In this document: piece after piece, positions 54,809 through 64,000 of the stretch
How positions within the stretch are numbered: the first letter of the stretch is position 1
How the letters are laid out: every line of letters starts with the position of its first letter
DNA from: Sphingomonas sp. LY29
GTDB lineage: Bacteria > Pseudomonadota > Alphaproteobacteria > Sphingomonadales > Sphingomonadaceae
Reading direction: 5' to 3'
Length of the DNA stretch: 64,000 nucleotides
NCBI RefSeq assembly: GCF_035593985.1
Contig: NZ_CP141587.1
Coordinates: 1,541,001-1,605,000 of the forward strand
Translations under genes and position numbers: made by a program
The notes under the pieces: model-generated
What the model saw: only the letters and a program-made list of their open reading frames with translations
Told to the model about the DNA's origin: nothing
Databases searched by the model: none

Positions 54809-55347
54809 ACCCCGGCGTTCTTCGCGTCCGCCTTCGCGATCGAATCGAGGACGACCTGCTTGGCGGCGGCGGCATCGCCCCACTTGCCGATCCGCACCCA
54901 CTTCTCGGGCTCGAGGTCCTTATAGTGGGTAAAGAAGTGCTCGATCTGCTGAAGCACGATGGGGGGAAGGTCGGTGCCTTCCATCACGTCGGCATAATAG
55001 GGCGAGGTCGACGCTTCGGGCACCGCCAGCAATTTCTCGTCGCCGCCGGCCTCGTCCTCGAGATAGAGCACCGCGACGGGGCGCGCGCGGATGACCGAGC
55101 CGGGGATCAGCGGCCAACGGGTCATTACCAGGCAGTCGAGCGGATCCCCGTCATCGCACAAGGTCTGCGGAATGAAGCCGTAGTTGGTGGGGTAGCGCAT
55201 CGGCGTGTGCAGGATGCGATCGACGAAGATCGCGCCGCTGACCTTGTCGAATTCATATTTGACGGGCTCGCCACCGATCGGGACTTCGATGAGGACGTTG
55301 ATGCTGTGGGGCGGGTTGGATCCCGCTGGAATCAGGTCGATGTTCAT
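54805..55347 (-). CDS. ppa: Inorganic pyrophosphatase (family I)
   Basis: A 180-residue soluble PPase: NIDLIPAGSNPPHSINVLIEVP, KYEFDKVSGAIFVDR, PTNYGFIPQTLCDDGDPLDCLV (Asp cluster binding Mg) and the closing HYKDLEPEKWVRIGKWGD. It removes PPi in the cytosol and drives biosynthesis forward. MNIDLIPAG is the likely start. Its stop is shared (TTAA) with the convergent TonB receptor. Confidence 0.97.
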   Translation of the reverse strand: MNIDLIPAGSNPPHSINVLIEVPIGGEPVKYEFDKVSGAIFVDRILHTPMRYPTNYGFIPQTLCDDGDPLDCLVMTRWPLIPGSVIRARPVAVLYLEDEAGGDEKLLAVPEASTSPYYADVMEGTDLPPIVLQQIEHFFTHYKDLEPEKWVRIGKWGDAAAAKQVVLDSIAKADAKNAGV

Positions 55348-55402
55348 GGACGCGGCCCTTAAGCCCCTGCGCGGCGAGGGCAACCCCCGCCGCGCCGGAA
55401 GC

Positions 55403-57337
55403 TCATCGCGCGCGAAGCAGCAGGTCGAGGGGGCCGTCGCCGCGACCGACCTTTTCGAAACGCGGATAGCGAAGGCCGCCGTTGTAGCGAATGTCGACCG
55501 GCCGCACTTCGTCGCCGCGCTGGACCATCAGGCGGATCGGCGCATTGCCGCCTTTCGCCGCGGTAATCGCGGCGCGGATCGCCTCGCCGCTGTAGACCTT
55601 GCCGTTCACCGACACGATCGTCTGGTTGACGGTCAGGCCGGCATCGAAGGCGGGCGACCCCCATGCGACTGAGGTGATGCGCGCTTCACGGCCGACATTG
55701 ATGCCGATCGACAGGCCGAGATCTTCGTAATTGCCGAGCCGGGCGCGGAGCTTCGCCGCGTCGGTCATCGTGTCGGTGTAGACCAGGCGATAGCCCGAAC
55801 GCGTGAAGCCTTCGAGTGGGGCGCGCGGGCTGGCCGTGTCGACCCGGGCGCGGAAGAAGCCCGCCCAGTCGTACGGGTGGATGCGGTTCAGCGTCGCGAT
55901 CACGTCGTCGCGAGTGTAGGTGACCTGCCCCCAGTCGCCGTCGTTGATCCCGAAGAAGGCGCGCGCGAAATCGTCCATGCCGCGGCGGTTGGCGGTGCCC
56001 TGGCGGATGATCGCATCGGCCTCGGTCCAGATCAGCAGGCCTTCGTTGTAATAATCCTCCGACCGCTGGAAGCTCGGCCACGCCTTGGGTCGGCGGGCGG
56101 AGATGATCGGGTCGTTGGTCGTATCGATCAGCGGGCGCCACGCGCGGCCCGCCTGATTGTCGAGCCCGGCGGCGATCAGCGCCAGCTTGTCGAGCACTTC
56201 CTGCTTGGTCGAAAGCCCCGATCGCGCTTCGAGGACATAGCCCCAGAACTGCGTCTGGCCCTCGTAGACCCACAGCCCGCTGTCGCGCATCGGCGTCTTG
56301 AAATCGGGCGTCCACAGGTCGGCCGGGCGGCGGTACTTGCCGTCCCAGCTGTGTACGAATTCGTGCGGCAACAGGTTGCGGTCGAACAGGCTGTCCTTCC
56401 AGTTGATGAAATAGCCCGGATCGTTGCTGTTCTCGCTGCTGCGCTGATGCTCCAGGCCGATTCCGCCGAGGCGGTCGGTGATCGCGTGCAGGAAGTCGTA
56501 ATGATCGTAGTGCCGCGCGCCGAACAGCTTGATCGACTGGTCGACGAGCTTGCGATGCTTGGCGAGGATGTCGGCGGGAAGCGCGAGTTCCTTGGCGGTG
56601 TCGGCGACGGTGTTGAGCGTCACGCCATGGCCAAGGTCGTCGGCGCGGAAATATTTGCCCGCGAAGACGGGCGAGTCCTGCAGCGTTTCGTAACTGACCC
56701 GGCCGTAGGTGATGACGTTGGCCGCCGGAGCCGCGCCAGCGGCGGGGCGAAGCGCGGTCGCGGCACGCCAGCCGGGGGGAACCGTCAGCGTCGCGACGAT
56801 CGGGATCCGGCGGGTGAAATAGCCGGCGGGATAGAGCGATACCTGCTCCCACTGGATGTTCATCATTTCGCGGGTGATCGTGACGCGGCCCTGGTCGGGC
56901 GCGGTTGGGGTGAGGAACATGAAGCGCGCTTCGACCTCGCTCACGCCGGCCGGAACGTCGATGTGGAAGGCATAGACATCGCCCGGATCGCGGGTCCACG
57001 CGATCTTCTGGCCGTTGGCGAAAATCTCCAGTCCGGCGAGCTTCTCGATCTGGCCACGCGGTGCGTGATTCCCCGGAAGCCATTGCGGGAACAGCAGCGT
57101 CATCCGGCCCGGATTGGCGACCGGGATGGTCTCGCGAACCTTGAGGATCCGGCGGTCGAGGTCGGTCGCGTCGACGTTGAGGCGGATCGTGCCCGGATAG
57201 GCGACGTCGCGGGCGACGGGGATGGTGGAAACGTAGGGCACCGGCTGCGGCGCGCTGTTCTGAGCAAGGGCGCCGGTCGCCATCAGCGAGAGGGGCAAAG
57301 AGACGGAGAGCGCGAGCGCGCGATACAGGCTGGTCAT
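55403..57337 (-). CDS. M61 family glycyl aminopeptidase, exported
   Basis: A 644-residue zinc peptidase. It has a signal peptide (SVSLPLSLMATGALAQ), a beta-rich N-domain (LLFPQWLPGNHAPRGQIEKLAG), the zinc motif LLPHEFVHSWDGKYRRPAD (HExxH), the second Glu in LWVYEGQTQFWG, and a C-terminal PDZ domain (GINVGREARITSVAWGSPAFDAGL). It cleaves N-terminal Gly/Ala or similar in the periplasm. It is divergent from hisS with 54 bases between. Confidence 0.92.
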   Translation of the reverse strand: MTSLYRALALSVSLPLSLMATGALAQNSAPQPVPYVSTIPVARDVAYPGTIRLNVDATDLDRRILKVRETIPVANPGRMTLLFPQWLPGNHAPRGQIEKLAGLEIFANGQKIAWTRDPGDVYAFHIDVPAGVSEVEARFMFLTPTAPDQGRVTITREMMNIQWEQVSLYPAGYFTRRIPIVATLTVPPGWRAATALRPAAGAAPAANVITYGRVSYETLQDSPVFAGKYFRADDLGHGVTLNTVADTAKELALPADILAKHRKLVDQSIKLFGARHYDHYDFLHAITDRLGGIGLEHQRSSENSNDPGYFINWKDSLFDRNLLPHEFVHSWDGKYRRPADLWTPDFKTPMRDSGLWVYEGQTQFWGYVLEARSGLSTKQEVLDKLALIAAGLDNQAGRAWRPLIDTTNDPIISARRPKAWPSFQRSEDYYNEGLLIWTEADAIIRQGTANRRGMDDFARAFFGINDGDWGQVTYTRDDVIATLNRIHPYDWAGFFRARVDTASPRAPLEGFTRSGYRLVYTDTMTDAAKLRARLGNYEDLGLSIGINVGREARITSVAWGSPAFDAGLTVNQTIVSVNGKVYSGEAIRAAITAAKGGNAPIRLMVQRGDEVRPVDIRYNGGLRYPRFEKVGRGDGPLDLLLRAR

Positions 57338-57391
57338 GGGCGGGGAGGCTAGCGTCGTCGCCACAGCACCGCTAGTGGCGCTGACAACCAT

Positions 57392-58669
57392 ATGTCGAAA
57401 ATCCAGACCCCCCAGCCCATTCGCGGCATGCAGAGCCTGCTCGGTGAAGAAGCCGACCGATTCCATGCGGTCGTCGCCGCCTTCGACCGGGTGCGAAAGC
57501 TGTACGGCTTCCGCCGTGTCGAGGTGCCGGTGCTGGAGCCGACGGCGGTGTTCGCGCGGACGATGGGTGAGACCACTGACGTCGTGTCCAAGGAAATGTA
57601 TTCGTTTGAGGACAAAAGCGGCGATAACGTCACGCTTCGTCCCGAATTCACCGCCGGGATCGCGCGCGCTTATTTAAGCGAAGGCTGGCAGCAATATGCG
57701 CCGCTGAAGGTCGCAACGCATGGTCCGGCTTTCCGCTACGAACGCCCGCAGAAGGGTCGCTTCCGCCAGTTCCATCAGCTCGACGCCGAGATCATCGGGG
57801 CGGGGGAACCACAAGCAGACGTTGAGGCGATCGCGCTCGGCGCCCAGTTGCTCAAGGAACTGGGGATCGAGGGAGTCATCCTGAAGCTCAACACGCTTGG
57901 CGACCCCGAGACGCGGAGCGCATGGCGCGATGCGCTGCACGAGCATTTCGCGAGCCGCCGCGCCGACCTTAGCGAGGAAAGCCGCGACCGGCTCGACCGC
58001 AATCCGCTGCGCATCCTCGACAGCAAGGCGCACGCCGACTGGCCGATCGTCGACGCGGCGCCGGGGATCGACGAATTTCTGACCGGCGAAGCGAGCGACT
58101 TCTTCGCGGCAGTCACCGCCGGGCTCGACGTCGCCGGGGTGGCGTGGGAGCGCGCGCCGCGGCTGGTGCGGGGGCTCGATTATTATCGCCATACCGCGTT
58201 CGAATTCATCACCGATGCGCTCGGCGCGCAGGGGACGGTGCTGGCGGGCGGCCGCTATGACGGGCTGATCGAAAGCCTGGGCGGGCCGCACACGCCGGCG
58301 ATCGGCTGGGCGGCGGGGATCGAGCGACTGTCGATGCTGATCGATGCGCCGGTTCGCGACGGGTTCGTGATCGCCGTCATTGCTGACAGTCCCGACCAGG
58401 CGCTGGAGGCCGAAGCGATCCGCTCGGCGCTTCGGTCCAACGGCGTTGCCGTAGCGATGAGCTATGCCGCGAAGGCCAAGCGGCAGATCGAGCTGGCGAA
58501 GAAGGCTGACGCCGATGGCGTGCTGATCGTGCGACCGGCCAATTCGGATGGCCAGCCGCGGCTGCACCTTGCCGGAGGCCATCGCCTCGCGGCCGACCAG
58601 CTTGCGACGGTCGAGCGCGCACTCCCGTCTGGATGGGGATCGATTTCGGGCGGCGAGGCTGTGCGATGA
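57392..58669 (+). CDS. hisS: Histidyl-tRNA synthetase
   Basis: A 425-residue class II synthetase: QPIRGMQ, motif 2 [14 protein letters not shown] and [20 protein letters not shown], HisA motif [16 protein letters not shown], and [29 protein letters not shown] (motif 3). A C-terminal anticodon-binding domain follows. It charges tRNA-His. The stop overlaps the prfA start (ATGA). No Shine-Dalgarno is visible before the ATG. Confidence 0.97.
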   Translation: MSKIQTPQPIRGMQSLLGEEADRFHAVVAAFDRVRKLYGFRRVEVPVLEPTAVFARTMGETTDVVSKEMYSFEDKSGDNVTLRPEFTAGIARAYLSEGWQQYAPLKVATHGPAFRYERPQKGRFRQFHQLDAEIIGAGEPQADVEAIALGAQLLKELGIEGVILKLNTLGDPETRSAWRDALHEHFASRRADLSEESRDRLDRNPLRILDSKAHADWPIVDAAPGIDEFLTGEASDFFAAVTAGLDVAGVAWERAPRLVRGLDYYRHTAFEFITDALGAQGTVLAGGRYDGLIESLGGPHTPAIGWAAGIERLSMLIDAPVRDGFVIAVIADSPDQALEAEAIRSALRSNGVAVAMSYAAKAKRQIELAKKADADGVLIVRPANSDGQPRLHLAGGHRLAADQLATVERALPSGWGSISGGEAVR

Positions 58670-59739
58670 TCTCGCTCGACCGCATCGTCTCGATCGAGAC
58701 GAAGAAGGCCGAGATCGCGGCGGCGATGGCGGCGGGCGATCTTCCGCCCGAAGAGTTCGTCCGCATGTCGAAGGAATATGCGCAGATCGAGCCCGTTGCC
58801 GCGTCGGCGCGCGAGGTTCGGCGGCTCCGCGCCGAGCGCGAAAGCCTGCAGGCGATGACGCGCGAGGCCGACGAAGAGTTGCGCGCGATGGCGGCCGAAG
58901 AGCTGTCGTCGATCGAGGCGCAACTGCCGGTCGCCGAACGAGCGCTCGCGGTGCAGCTGCTCCCCAAGGACAGCGCCGACGAGCGCGCGGCAATGCTCGA
59001 AGTGCGCGCCGGGACGGGCGGCGACGAGGCCGCGCTGTTCGCGGGCGACCTGTTGCGCATGTATCAACGCTTTGCCGAAGAGCGCGGGTGGAAGTTCGAG
59101 CTGATCTCGGCCAGCCAGTCAGACGTCGGCGGTTACAAGGAAGCGGTCGCGTCGATCGCTGGAAGCGGCGTCTTCGCGCGACTGAAGTTCGAAAGTGGCG
59201 TCCACCGCGTCCAGCGGGTGCCGGCGACCGAAAGTGGTGGGCGGATCCATACCTCGGCGGCGACCGTGGCGGTGCTTCCGGAAGCCGAGGAAGTCGATGT
59301 CCAGATCAACGACGCGGACCTGCGCATCGACGTCTATCGTTCGTCGGGTCCGGGCGGGCAGTCGGTCAACACGACCGACAGCGCGGTTCGGATCACCCAC
59401 CTTCCTTCGGGGCTGGTGGTGATCCAGCAAGACGAAAAGTCCCAGCACAAGAACAAGGCCAAGGCGCTCAAGGTGCTTCGCACGCGCCTGTTTGAACTGG
59501 AGCGCGAACGGCTGGCGTCTGAGCGGGCCGGAACGCGCAAGTCGATGGTCGGGTCGGGCGATCGGTCGGAGCGAATCCGCACCTATAATTTCCCGCAAGG
59601 CCGCGTCACCGACCACCGCATCAACCTGACGCTGCACAAGCTCGATACGATCCTGGAGGGCCCGGGCCTCGGCGAGTTGACCGAAGCGCTGATCGCCGAA
59701 GACGAAGCGGAACGGCTGGCCGGCCTCGAGGAGGCGTGA
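58666..59739 (+). CDS. prfA: Peptide chain release factor 1
   Basis: A 357-residue RF1: N-terminal coiled coil (58-100), [53 protein letters not shown] and the catalytic GGQ loop [17 protein letters not shown]. It recognises UAA/UAG and releases the peptide; PrmC methylates the GGQ Gln. The ATG overlaps the hisS stop; the stop overlaps the prmC GTG start. Confidence 0.97.
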   Translation: MISLDRIVSIETKKAEIAAAMAAGDLPPEEFVRMSKEYAQIEPVAASAREVRRLRAERESLQAMTREADEELRAMAAEELSSIEAQLPVAERALAVQLLPKDSADERAAMLEVRAGTGGDEAALFAGDLLRMYQRFAEERGWKFELISASQSDVGGYKEAVASIAGSGVFARLKFESGVHRVQRVPATESGGRIHTSAATVAVLPEAEEVDVQINDADLRIDVYRSSGPGGQSVNTTDSAVRITHLPSGLVVIQQDEKSQHKNKAKALKVLRTRLFELERERLASERAGTRKSMVGSGDRSERIRTYNFPQGRVTDHRINLTLHKLDTILEGPGLGELTEALIAEDEAERLAGLEEA

Positions 59740-60560
59740 CCGCCATCTCCCGAGCCTTGTCGCGGGCGACCGAACGACTGTCGAGGACCAGCGACACGCC
59801 GCGGCTCGATGCCGAATTGCTGATGGCGGCCGCTTTGGGGATTGGCCGCGACCGCCTGATCCTGTCGCCGCCGAAGGGTGAGGAGCCATCGGCGTTCACA
59901 GAATATGTAGAACGCCGTTCCGCAGGCGAGCCGGTGGCCTACATCACCGGTCAGCGCGCCTTCTGGACGATCGACCTTGAGGTCGGGCCCGGCGCACTGG
60001 TGCCGCGCCCGGACAGCGAGACGCTGATCGCCAGCGCGGTCGAGCATTTCGCCGGGACAGCGGGTCCGCGAACGATCCTCGACCTCGGCACCGGGCCGGG
60101 CACGCTGTTGCTCGCCGCGCTCGACGAATGGCCCAAGGCGTCAGGGGTTGGAGTCGACGCCTCGCCGATCGCGCTGGCTTACGCGCAGCGCAATGCCGAG
60201 CGGCTTGGGCTGTCGGGGCGAGCCGCGATGCAGCTGGGCGACTGGGCGCAGGGGATCAATCGCCGCTTCGACTTGGTGTTGATCAACCCGCCCTATGTCG
60301 CGACTGACGCGCCGACGGGACCGGGCGTGGCCGAGTTCGAACCTGCCGAGGCACTGTTCGCGGGCGGGGACGGCCTGGACGAATATCGCCGGCTCGCTCC
60401 GCAACTCGGCCGATTGATTGCGCCGCGCGGGCTGGCGGCGATCGAAATCGGCTACGACCAGGCGACGAGCGCGGCAGCGCTGTTCGATGCGGAGGGCCTC
60501 CCGTCGACGCTCGCGCGCGACCTCGGTGGGCGGCCGCGCGCGTTGATTATCAAGGGATAG
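59736..60560 (+). CDS. prmC: Release factor glutamine methyltransferase PrmC
   Basis: A 274-residue SAM methyltransferase: an N-terminal helical domain ([17 protein letters not shown]), the SAM site [16 protein letters not shown], and the catalytic NPPY motif [14 protein letters not shown]. It methylates Gln in the GGQ motif of RF1 and RF2, fitting its place after prfA. Start is GTG, overlapping the prfA stop as GTGA. Confidence 0.95.
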   Translation: MTAISRALSRATERLSRTSDTPRLDAELLMAAALGIGRDRLILSPPKGEEPSAFTEYVERRSAGEPVAYITGQRAFWTIDLEVGPGALVPRPDSETLIASAVEHFAGTAGPRTILDLGTGPGTLLLAALDEWPKASGVGVDASPIALAYAQRNAERLGLSGRAAMQLGDWAQGINRRFDLVLINPPYVATDAPTGPGVAEFEPAEALFAGGDGLDEYRRLAPQLGRLIAPRGLAAIEIGYDQATSAAALFDAEGLPSTLARDLGGRPRALIIKG

Positions 60561-60807
60561 AGTCGAAATCGCTTGGAATTTAGCGTTGCGCCCTTTACAC
60601 CGGGACGCAGGGACGGGGCTGCTCTCACGAAAATGACGCGCCCCCGCCGCTGACCCCCGACGAACATTGCCGCTCTTCCGTACGCTCAAGGGCAACGCAG
60701 ACCGGCAGGGAGGGTCGACCAGCGTTTCGATGCTGGCCGGCCGTCGCGAAGGGACAAAACCTTACCCCGGAAGGGAAGAATAGGGGCGCTCGGCAAGACG
60801 GGTGCCA
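60561..60807 (+). promoter_or_regulatory. Leader region of the DUF4167 gene
   Basis: About 247 bases without a clear gene. A weak promoter may lie at TTGGAA (60573-60578) / TTTACA (60594-60599). A hairpin CCAGC/GCTGG (60719-60736) lies inside, and the last 40 bases are purine-rich (GGAAGGGAAGAATAGGGGCG). No named riboswitch is recognised. Confidence 0.3.
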
Positions 60808-61581
60808 GTGCGACAGGGAAGCCAAAATTTGATCAACAATCGTCAAGGCGGCCGCCGTCGCGGTCGCGGTGGACAGCGTCCCCAGGGTATGTCCGGCAAT
60901 GCCGGCGGAAATGCCCGCGATACTCGCCAGCGCGGCAACGCCGCCCAGCTGCTTGAAAAATACAAGAGCATGGCGCGCGATTCGCAACTCGCGGGCGACC
61001 GCGTCCAGACCGAATATTATCTTCAGTTCGCGGACCATTATTTCCGCGTGCTCGAGGAAAGCCGCTCGCGCTATGAAGAGCAGCAGGGCCAAGGCCAGCA
61101 GCGCCGCCGCAACCGCGACGACGAAGACGAAGAGTTCGACGGCGACGAGGACATGAACTCGGACGGCCAGGACGAGGGCGACGAGGACGGCGACAACGAC
61201 GTCCGTGCCCGTCCGCAACGCCGTGATCGCAACGAGCGCAGTGAGCGCGCACCTCGTGAAGACCGCGCCCCCCGTGAGGAACGCTCCGAGCGGGCACCGC
61301 GCGAAGAGCGCAGCGATCGTCCCGAACGCGCCCCGCGCGAAGACCGGCCGCAGCGCGAGCGCTTCGCCAACGACCGCGGCGACCGCCCGCAGCGCGATCG
61401 GCCGAGCACGCCGCGCCGTGACGCCGGCGACAATGAAAATGGCGAAGAGCGGATCGCGATGGGCGTGCTGCCCCCCGCGATCGGGACGTCGGACGAGGTG
61501 GCCGAAGATGCGCCCAAGCCGCGTCGCCGCGTCCGCAAGCCGCGTGACGAAAACGGCGAGGACATCGCTCCGGCGGCTTAA
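60808..61581 (+). CDS. DUF4167 domain protein with long charged tail
   Basis: A 257-residue protein. The N-terminal part (about 1-90) is DUF4167: RQGGRRRGRGGQRPQ, NAAQLLEKYKSMARDSQLAGDRVQTEYYLQFADHYFRVL. The rest is highly charged and disordered: acidic DDEDEEFDGDED, then repeated ERAPREERSERAPREER, and a basic PKPRRRVRKPRDENG. It may bind RNA; the family is typical after prmC in alphaproteobacteria. GTG at 60808 gives MRQGSQN, the family start; GTG at 60802 is an alternative. A strong terminator follows. Confidence 0.85.
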   Translation: MRQGSQNLINNRQGGRRRGRGGQRPQGMSGNAGGNARDTRQRGNAAQLLEKYKSMARDSQLAGDRVQTEYYLQFADHYFRVLEESRSRYEEQQGQGQQRRRNRDDEDEEFDGDEDMNSDGQDEGDEDGDNDVRARPQRRDRNERSERAPREDRAPREERSERAPREERSDRPERAPREDRPQRERFANDRGDRPQRDRPSTPRRDAGDNENGEERIAMGVLPPAIGTSDEVAEDAPKPRRRVRKPRDENGEDIAPAA

Positions 61582-61603
61582 ATCCTCATCGACCTACGCA
61601 TGA

Positions 61604-61633
61604 AGGGCGGGCCGGAAACGGCTCGCCCTTTTT
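61604..61633 (+). terminator. Rho-independent terminator after DUF4167
   Basis: Positions 61604-61614 pair with 61619-61629 (11 bp, one G-U) around a GAAA tetraloop, then a T-run (61629-61633). It lies 23 bases after the stop. Confidence 0.92.
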
Positions 61634-61642
61634 CATGCTCGC

Positions 61643-61670
61643 TTGACTTCACCGCGCAATGAATCACGAT
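61643..61670 (+). promoter_or_regulatory. Possible promoter of the DUF4139 genes
   Basis: TTGACT (61643-61648) is a good -35; CACGAT (61665-61670) is a fair -10 with 16 bases between. It lies right after the DUF4167 terminator and 26 bases before the ATG at 61697. Confidence 0.4.
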
Positions 61671-61696
61671 CATGCGTGAGTAGGGGGAGAGTGAGC

Positions 61697-63097
61697 ATGC
61701 GTATGCTTGTTGTCGGCGTGGCCTTGTTGACCAGTGCGCCGTTGTTCGGTCAATCGGCGATCCAGCCGGTGCTGCCATCCCCGACCCGCACCGCCCAAGG
61801 CGATGTCGCGATCACCATCTATAACGACGACCGCGCGCTGATCCAGGATCGGCGTGAGCTGTCGCTCCCCGCCGGGCGATCGCGTCAGGAGTTTCCGGAT
61901 GTGTCGGCGCGTATCCGTCCGGAGACCGTGACGCTGACCGGCCAAGGCATCGGCATCATCGAGCAGAATTTCGATTTCGACCTGCTGACCCCCGCCGCGA
62001 TGATGCAGAAGGCGGTGGGCGAGACGGTGACGCTGGTCCGCACCAACCCCGCCAACGGAGCCGAGACTCGCGAGCGGGCACGCATCCTCGCGGCCAATGG
62101 CGGGGTCGTCATGCAGATCGGCAATCGCATCGAGGTGCTTCGCGACGACGGCCTGCCAACGCGCGTCATCTTCGACCGGGTGCCAGAGCAGCTTCGTGCG
62201 CGGCCGACCCTGTCGATCACGATGGAAACGCCGCGCGGCGGGCGCCAGCCGGTGACGCTCAACTATCTGTCGGGCGGTCTTGGCTGGTCGGCCGACTATG
62301 TTGCGCTGTTCGACGAGGCCAATGGCCGGATGGACGTGCAGGGCTGGATCACGCTGACGAACAGCAGTGGCACCGCTTTCACCAATGCGCGCACCTTGCT
62401 CGTGGCAGGCGAAGTCGGCGGTGGCGGTCGCGGCTATCCGTCGCGCGGCGGAATGGTCGATGCGGGCACCGAGACCGCGGGCCGCGAACGGCTCGGCGGC
62501 TTCTATCTCTATCCCCTGCCCGAACGAACGACGATTGCCGACAAGCAGACCAAGCAGGTCAGCTTCCTCGACGTGAAGGGGGCGACCGCCGCGCGCGCGT
62601 ATGAGTATCGCAATGGCTGGCTCGGCACGTCCGCGGAACCGCGCAGCGCGTCGAGTGTCCTGCGCTTTTCGAGCAGCCGCGCCGCCGGTCTGGGCGATGC
62701 GCTTCCGGCGGGAACGGTGCGCGTCTATCAACGCGACGCGCGTGGAAATCCCCAGTTCGTCGGCGAGCATGAGATCGGCCACACGCCGATGGGATCCAAC
62801 CTGTCGCTCGCGACGGGCGAGGCGTTCGACGTCAAGGTCCGTCCCGTCGTCGAGGAACGAGTCCGCGCCAGTGCCAACGGCGCGCGGTGGACGACGCGGA
62901 TGCGCTACACGCTGACTAATGCCGGGCCGGCACCGGTGACCGTCGACCTGGTGCAGGACGGACTTTGGGGAGACGTTCGGGTCACGGCGCAAAGCCAGGA
63001 GGGCGAGCGTCTGAACGCCGACCAGATCCGCTGGAAGGTCGGCGTGCCGGCCAATGGCGAAGCGGTCGTCACCGCGACCTTCGACACGCGCTACTAA
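61697..63097 (+). CDS. DUF4139 domain protein, exported (first paralogue)
   Basis: A 466-residue protein with a signal peptide (LLTSAPLFGQ) and beta-rich body: TIYNDDRALIQDRRELSLPAGRSRQEFPDVSARIRPETV, LNYLSGGLGWSADYVALFDEANGRMDVQGWITLTN (the DUF4139 core), and late EVGFDVKVRP-type strands. Proteins of this family are envelope-located and of unknown function. GGGAGAG lies 5 bases before the ATG at 61697. It is followed 10 bases later by a paralogue, so the pair is a tandem duplication. Confidence 0.87.
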   Translation: MRMLVVGVALLTSAPLFGQSAIQPVLPSPTRTAQGDVAITIYNDDRALIQDRRELSLPAGRSRQEFPDVSARIRPETVTLTGQGIGIIEQNFDFDLLTPAAMMQKAVGETVTLVRTNPANGAETRERARILAANGGVVMQIGNRIEVLRDDGLPTRVIFDRVPEQLRARPTLSITMETPRGGRQPVTLNYLSGGLGWSADYVALFDEANGRMDVQGWITLTNSSGTAFTNARTLLVAGEVGGGGRGYPSRGGMVDAGTETAGRERLGGFYLYPLPERTTIADKQTKQVSFLDVKGATAARAYEYRNGWLGTSAEPRSASSVLRFSSSRAAGLGDALPAGTVRVYQRDARGNPQFVGEHEIGHTPMGSNLSLATGEAFDVKVRPVVEERVRASANGARWTTRMRYTLTNAGPAPVTVDLVQDGLWGDVRVTAQSQEGERLNADQIRWKVGVPANGEAVVTATFDTRY

Positions 63098-63107
63098 GGC
63101 GCGGACG

Positions 63108-64000
63108 ATGCGCGTCGGCGCACTCCTGCTGATGGCGTTGGCAAGTTCGTCGGCTTTCGCGCAGACGGTCGTCGTCTCGCCGCGGGCGGACGCGGTGGCG
63201 GTCACCGTCTACCGCGCGCCCAATGGCCGGGGGCCGATGGATCTGGGCTGGCTGAATGGATTCGCGCTGATCAGCGAAACGCGTCGCGTGTCGCTCCCGG
63301 CGGGGGAGAGCGAATTGCGGTTCGAAGGGGTCGCGGGGGGACTGATTCCGCAGAGCGCGGTCGTCGATGGCTTGGGCGACGGGGTGACCGAAAAGAACCG
63401 CGACGCGAAATTGCTGTCGCCCGGCACGTTGCTACAGGAATCCTTGGGCCGACGCGTGACGCTTCGGCGGACGTCGCGCGCGACCGGGGCGGTGCGCGTG
63501 CAGGACGCGGTGATCCGGTCGGCCACCAATGGCGTGGTCCTTCAGACGGCGGAGGGGGTCGAGGCGCTTCGCTGTACCGGGCTCGGCGAGACGCTGCTTC
63601 CCGACAAGGTGCCGGCGACTCTCTCCGCCAAGCCGACATTGTCGGTGCGGCTTCGGGCTGAGCGACCCGTCGAAGCGACGGTCAAGCTGACCTACCTCAG
63701 CAGCGACTTCGACTGGCGCGCGCACTATGTCGCCACCCTGGCGCCCGACGGGAAGACGGCGTCGCTGTTCGCGTGGCTGACGCTGGCGAATGGCGACGAG
63801 ACCGGCTTCGTCGATGCGGAGACGATGGCGGTGGCGGGCCGGCTCAATCGCGAGGAAGTTCGCATCCAGCCTCCCGAGGTCCGGCCGATCTCGCTCAATT
63901 GCTGGCCCGACGACCGCACGCACGAAATCCCGCTCGAGGAAGAGGATTACGGGCCGCCTCCGCCTCCACCGCCTCCTCCGCCCCCGCCGCCACCTCCTCC
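63108..64000 (+). CDS. DUF4139 domain protein, second paralogue (partial at window end)
   Basis: An open reading frame from ATG 63108 to the window end, 297 codons without a stop. It has a signal peptide (LLLMALASSSAFAQ), RRVSLPAGESELRFEGVAGGLIPQSAVVDG, and LTYLSSDFDWRAHYVATLAPDGKTASLFAWLTLAN matching the DUF4139 core of the preceding protein. The last visible 14 residues are all proline (codons CCx), a low-complexity spacer after LEEEDYG. The first and second proteins align in signal and core but differ in the mid part. Confidence 0.85.
   Translation, partial: MRVGALLLMALASSSAFAQTVVVSPRADAVAVTVYRAPNGRGPMDLGWLNGFALISETRRVSLPAGESELRFEGVAGGLIPQSAVVDGLGDGVTEKNRDAKLLSPGTLLQESLGRRVTLRRTSRATGAVRVQDAVIRSATNGVVLQTAEGVEALRCTGLGETLLPDKVPATLSAKPTLSVRLRAERPVEATVKLTYLSSDFDWRAHYVATLAPDGKTASLFAWLTLANGDETGFVDAETMAVAGRLNREEVRIQPPEVRPISLNCWPDDRTHEIPLEEEDYGPPPPPPPPPPPPPPP

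Noticed and set aside
57349..57379. Inverted repeats (CTAGCG/CGCTAG and GCCAC/GTGGC) between the M61 peptidase and hisS genes
   Set aside because: The two repeats overlap and exclude each other, the arms are only 5-6 bases, and the region is GC-rich enough for chance matches.

Overview
The window is about 64 kb of GC-rich chromosome from an alphaproteobacterium, most likely a member of the Sphingomonadales (Sphingomonas-like). Supporting signs are two TonB-dependent receptors, the lptC-lptA-lptB-rpoN block, a short RNase D, a DivK-like regulator beside DUF3572, prfA-prmC-DUF4167, a ubiquinol-cytochrome c chaperone beside DUF177, and an EcfG-type stress promoter. No rRNA, tRNA, CRISPR array, insertion sequence, prophage or replication origin was seen. 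Genes are tightly packed, many with ATGA or GTGA start/stop overlaps, and no gene-free stretch exceeds 300 bases.

1-9.8 kb: the end of ribH, a SOUL haem-binding protein, an OYE-type flavin oxidoreductase, a DMT transporter coupled to COQ9, feoAB behind a Fur-like box, ssb, the DUF177/cytochrome bc1 chaperone pair, bamE, and a tryptophan 2,3-dioxygenase coupled to a kynureninase-like PLP enzyme. 9.8-16.4 kb: a TetR regulator with a clear operator, a TonB receptor and an MFS transporter, then an Arg/Gln- and Tyr-rich secreted protein behind an EcfG-type promoter, and a fasciclin lipoprotein. 16.4-26.7 kb: a dispersed replication block (dnaN, recF, gyrB) interleaved with DUF2059, a phasin-like protein, a DEAD-box helicase, an S41 peptidase whose start codon lies in a perfect hairpin, and an EEP-family hydrolase. 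gyrB carries an in-frame palindromic repeat.

26.7-35.7 kb: rpoN and the LPS export genes lptB/lptA/lptC, RNase D, a double cold-shock-domain protein, an acetyltransferase, an ATP-dependent DNA ligase, two small hypothetical genes, rpmG and a DivK-like regulator. 35.7-42.9 kb: a run of small metabolic genes (HAD, SDR, RidA, GDPD, DUF482), an isoaspartyl peptidase, an SPFH / ribbon-helix-helix / small membrane protein operon behind a palindromic operator, and an S1/P1 nuclease.

42.9-47.4 kb is the most unusual region: a three-gene operon encoding a TIR-TM-TPR protein, a small protein of unknown function, and a protein with a SLOG-like Rossmann domain followed by four membrane segments. It resembles, in domain logic only, TIR/SLOG nucleotide-signalling defence systems such as Thoeris. 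47.4-64 kb: ispG, a second DMT transporter, DUF1345, an SMR transporter, a periplasmic amidase, a second and atypical TonB receptor, ppa, an M61 peptidase, the hisS-prfA-prmC operon, DUF4167 with a strong terminator, and two tandem DUF4139 paralogues, the second cut by the window end.

A recurring feature is that five convergent gene pairs share exactly one palindromic tetranucleotide (CTAG four times, TTAA once) that is the stop codon of both genes.
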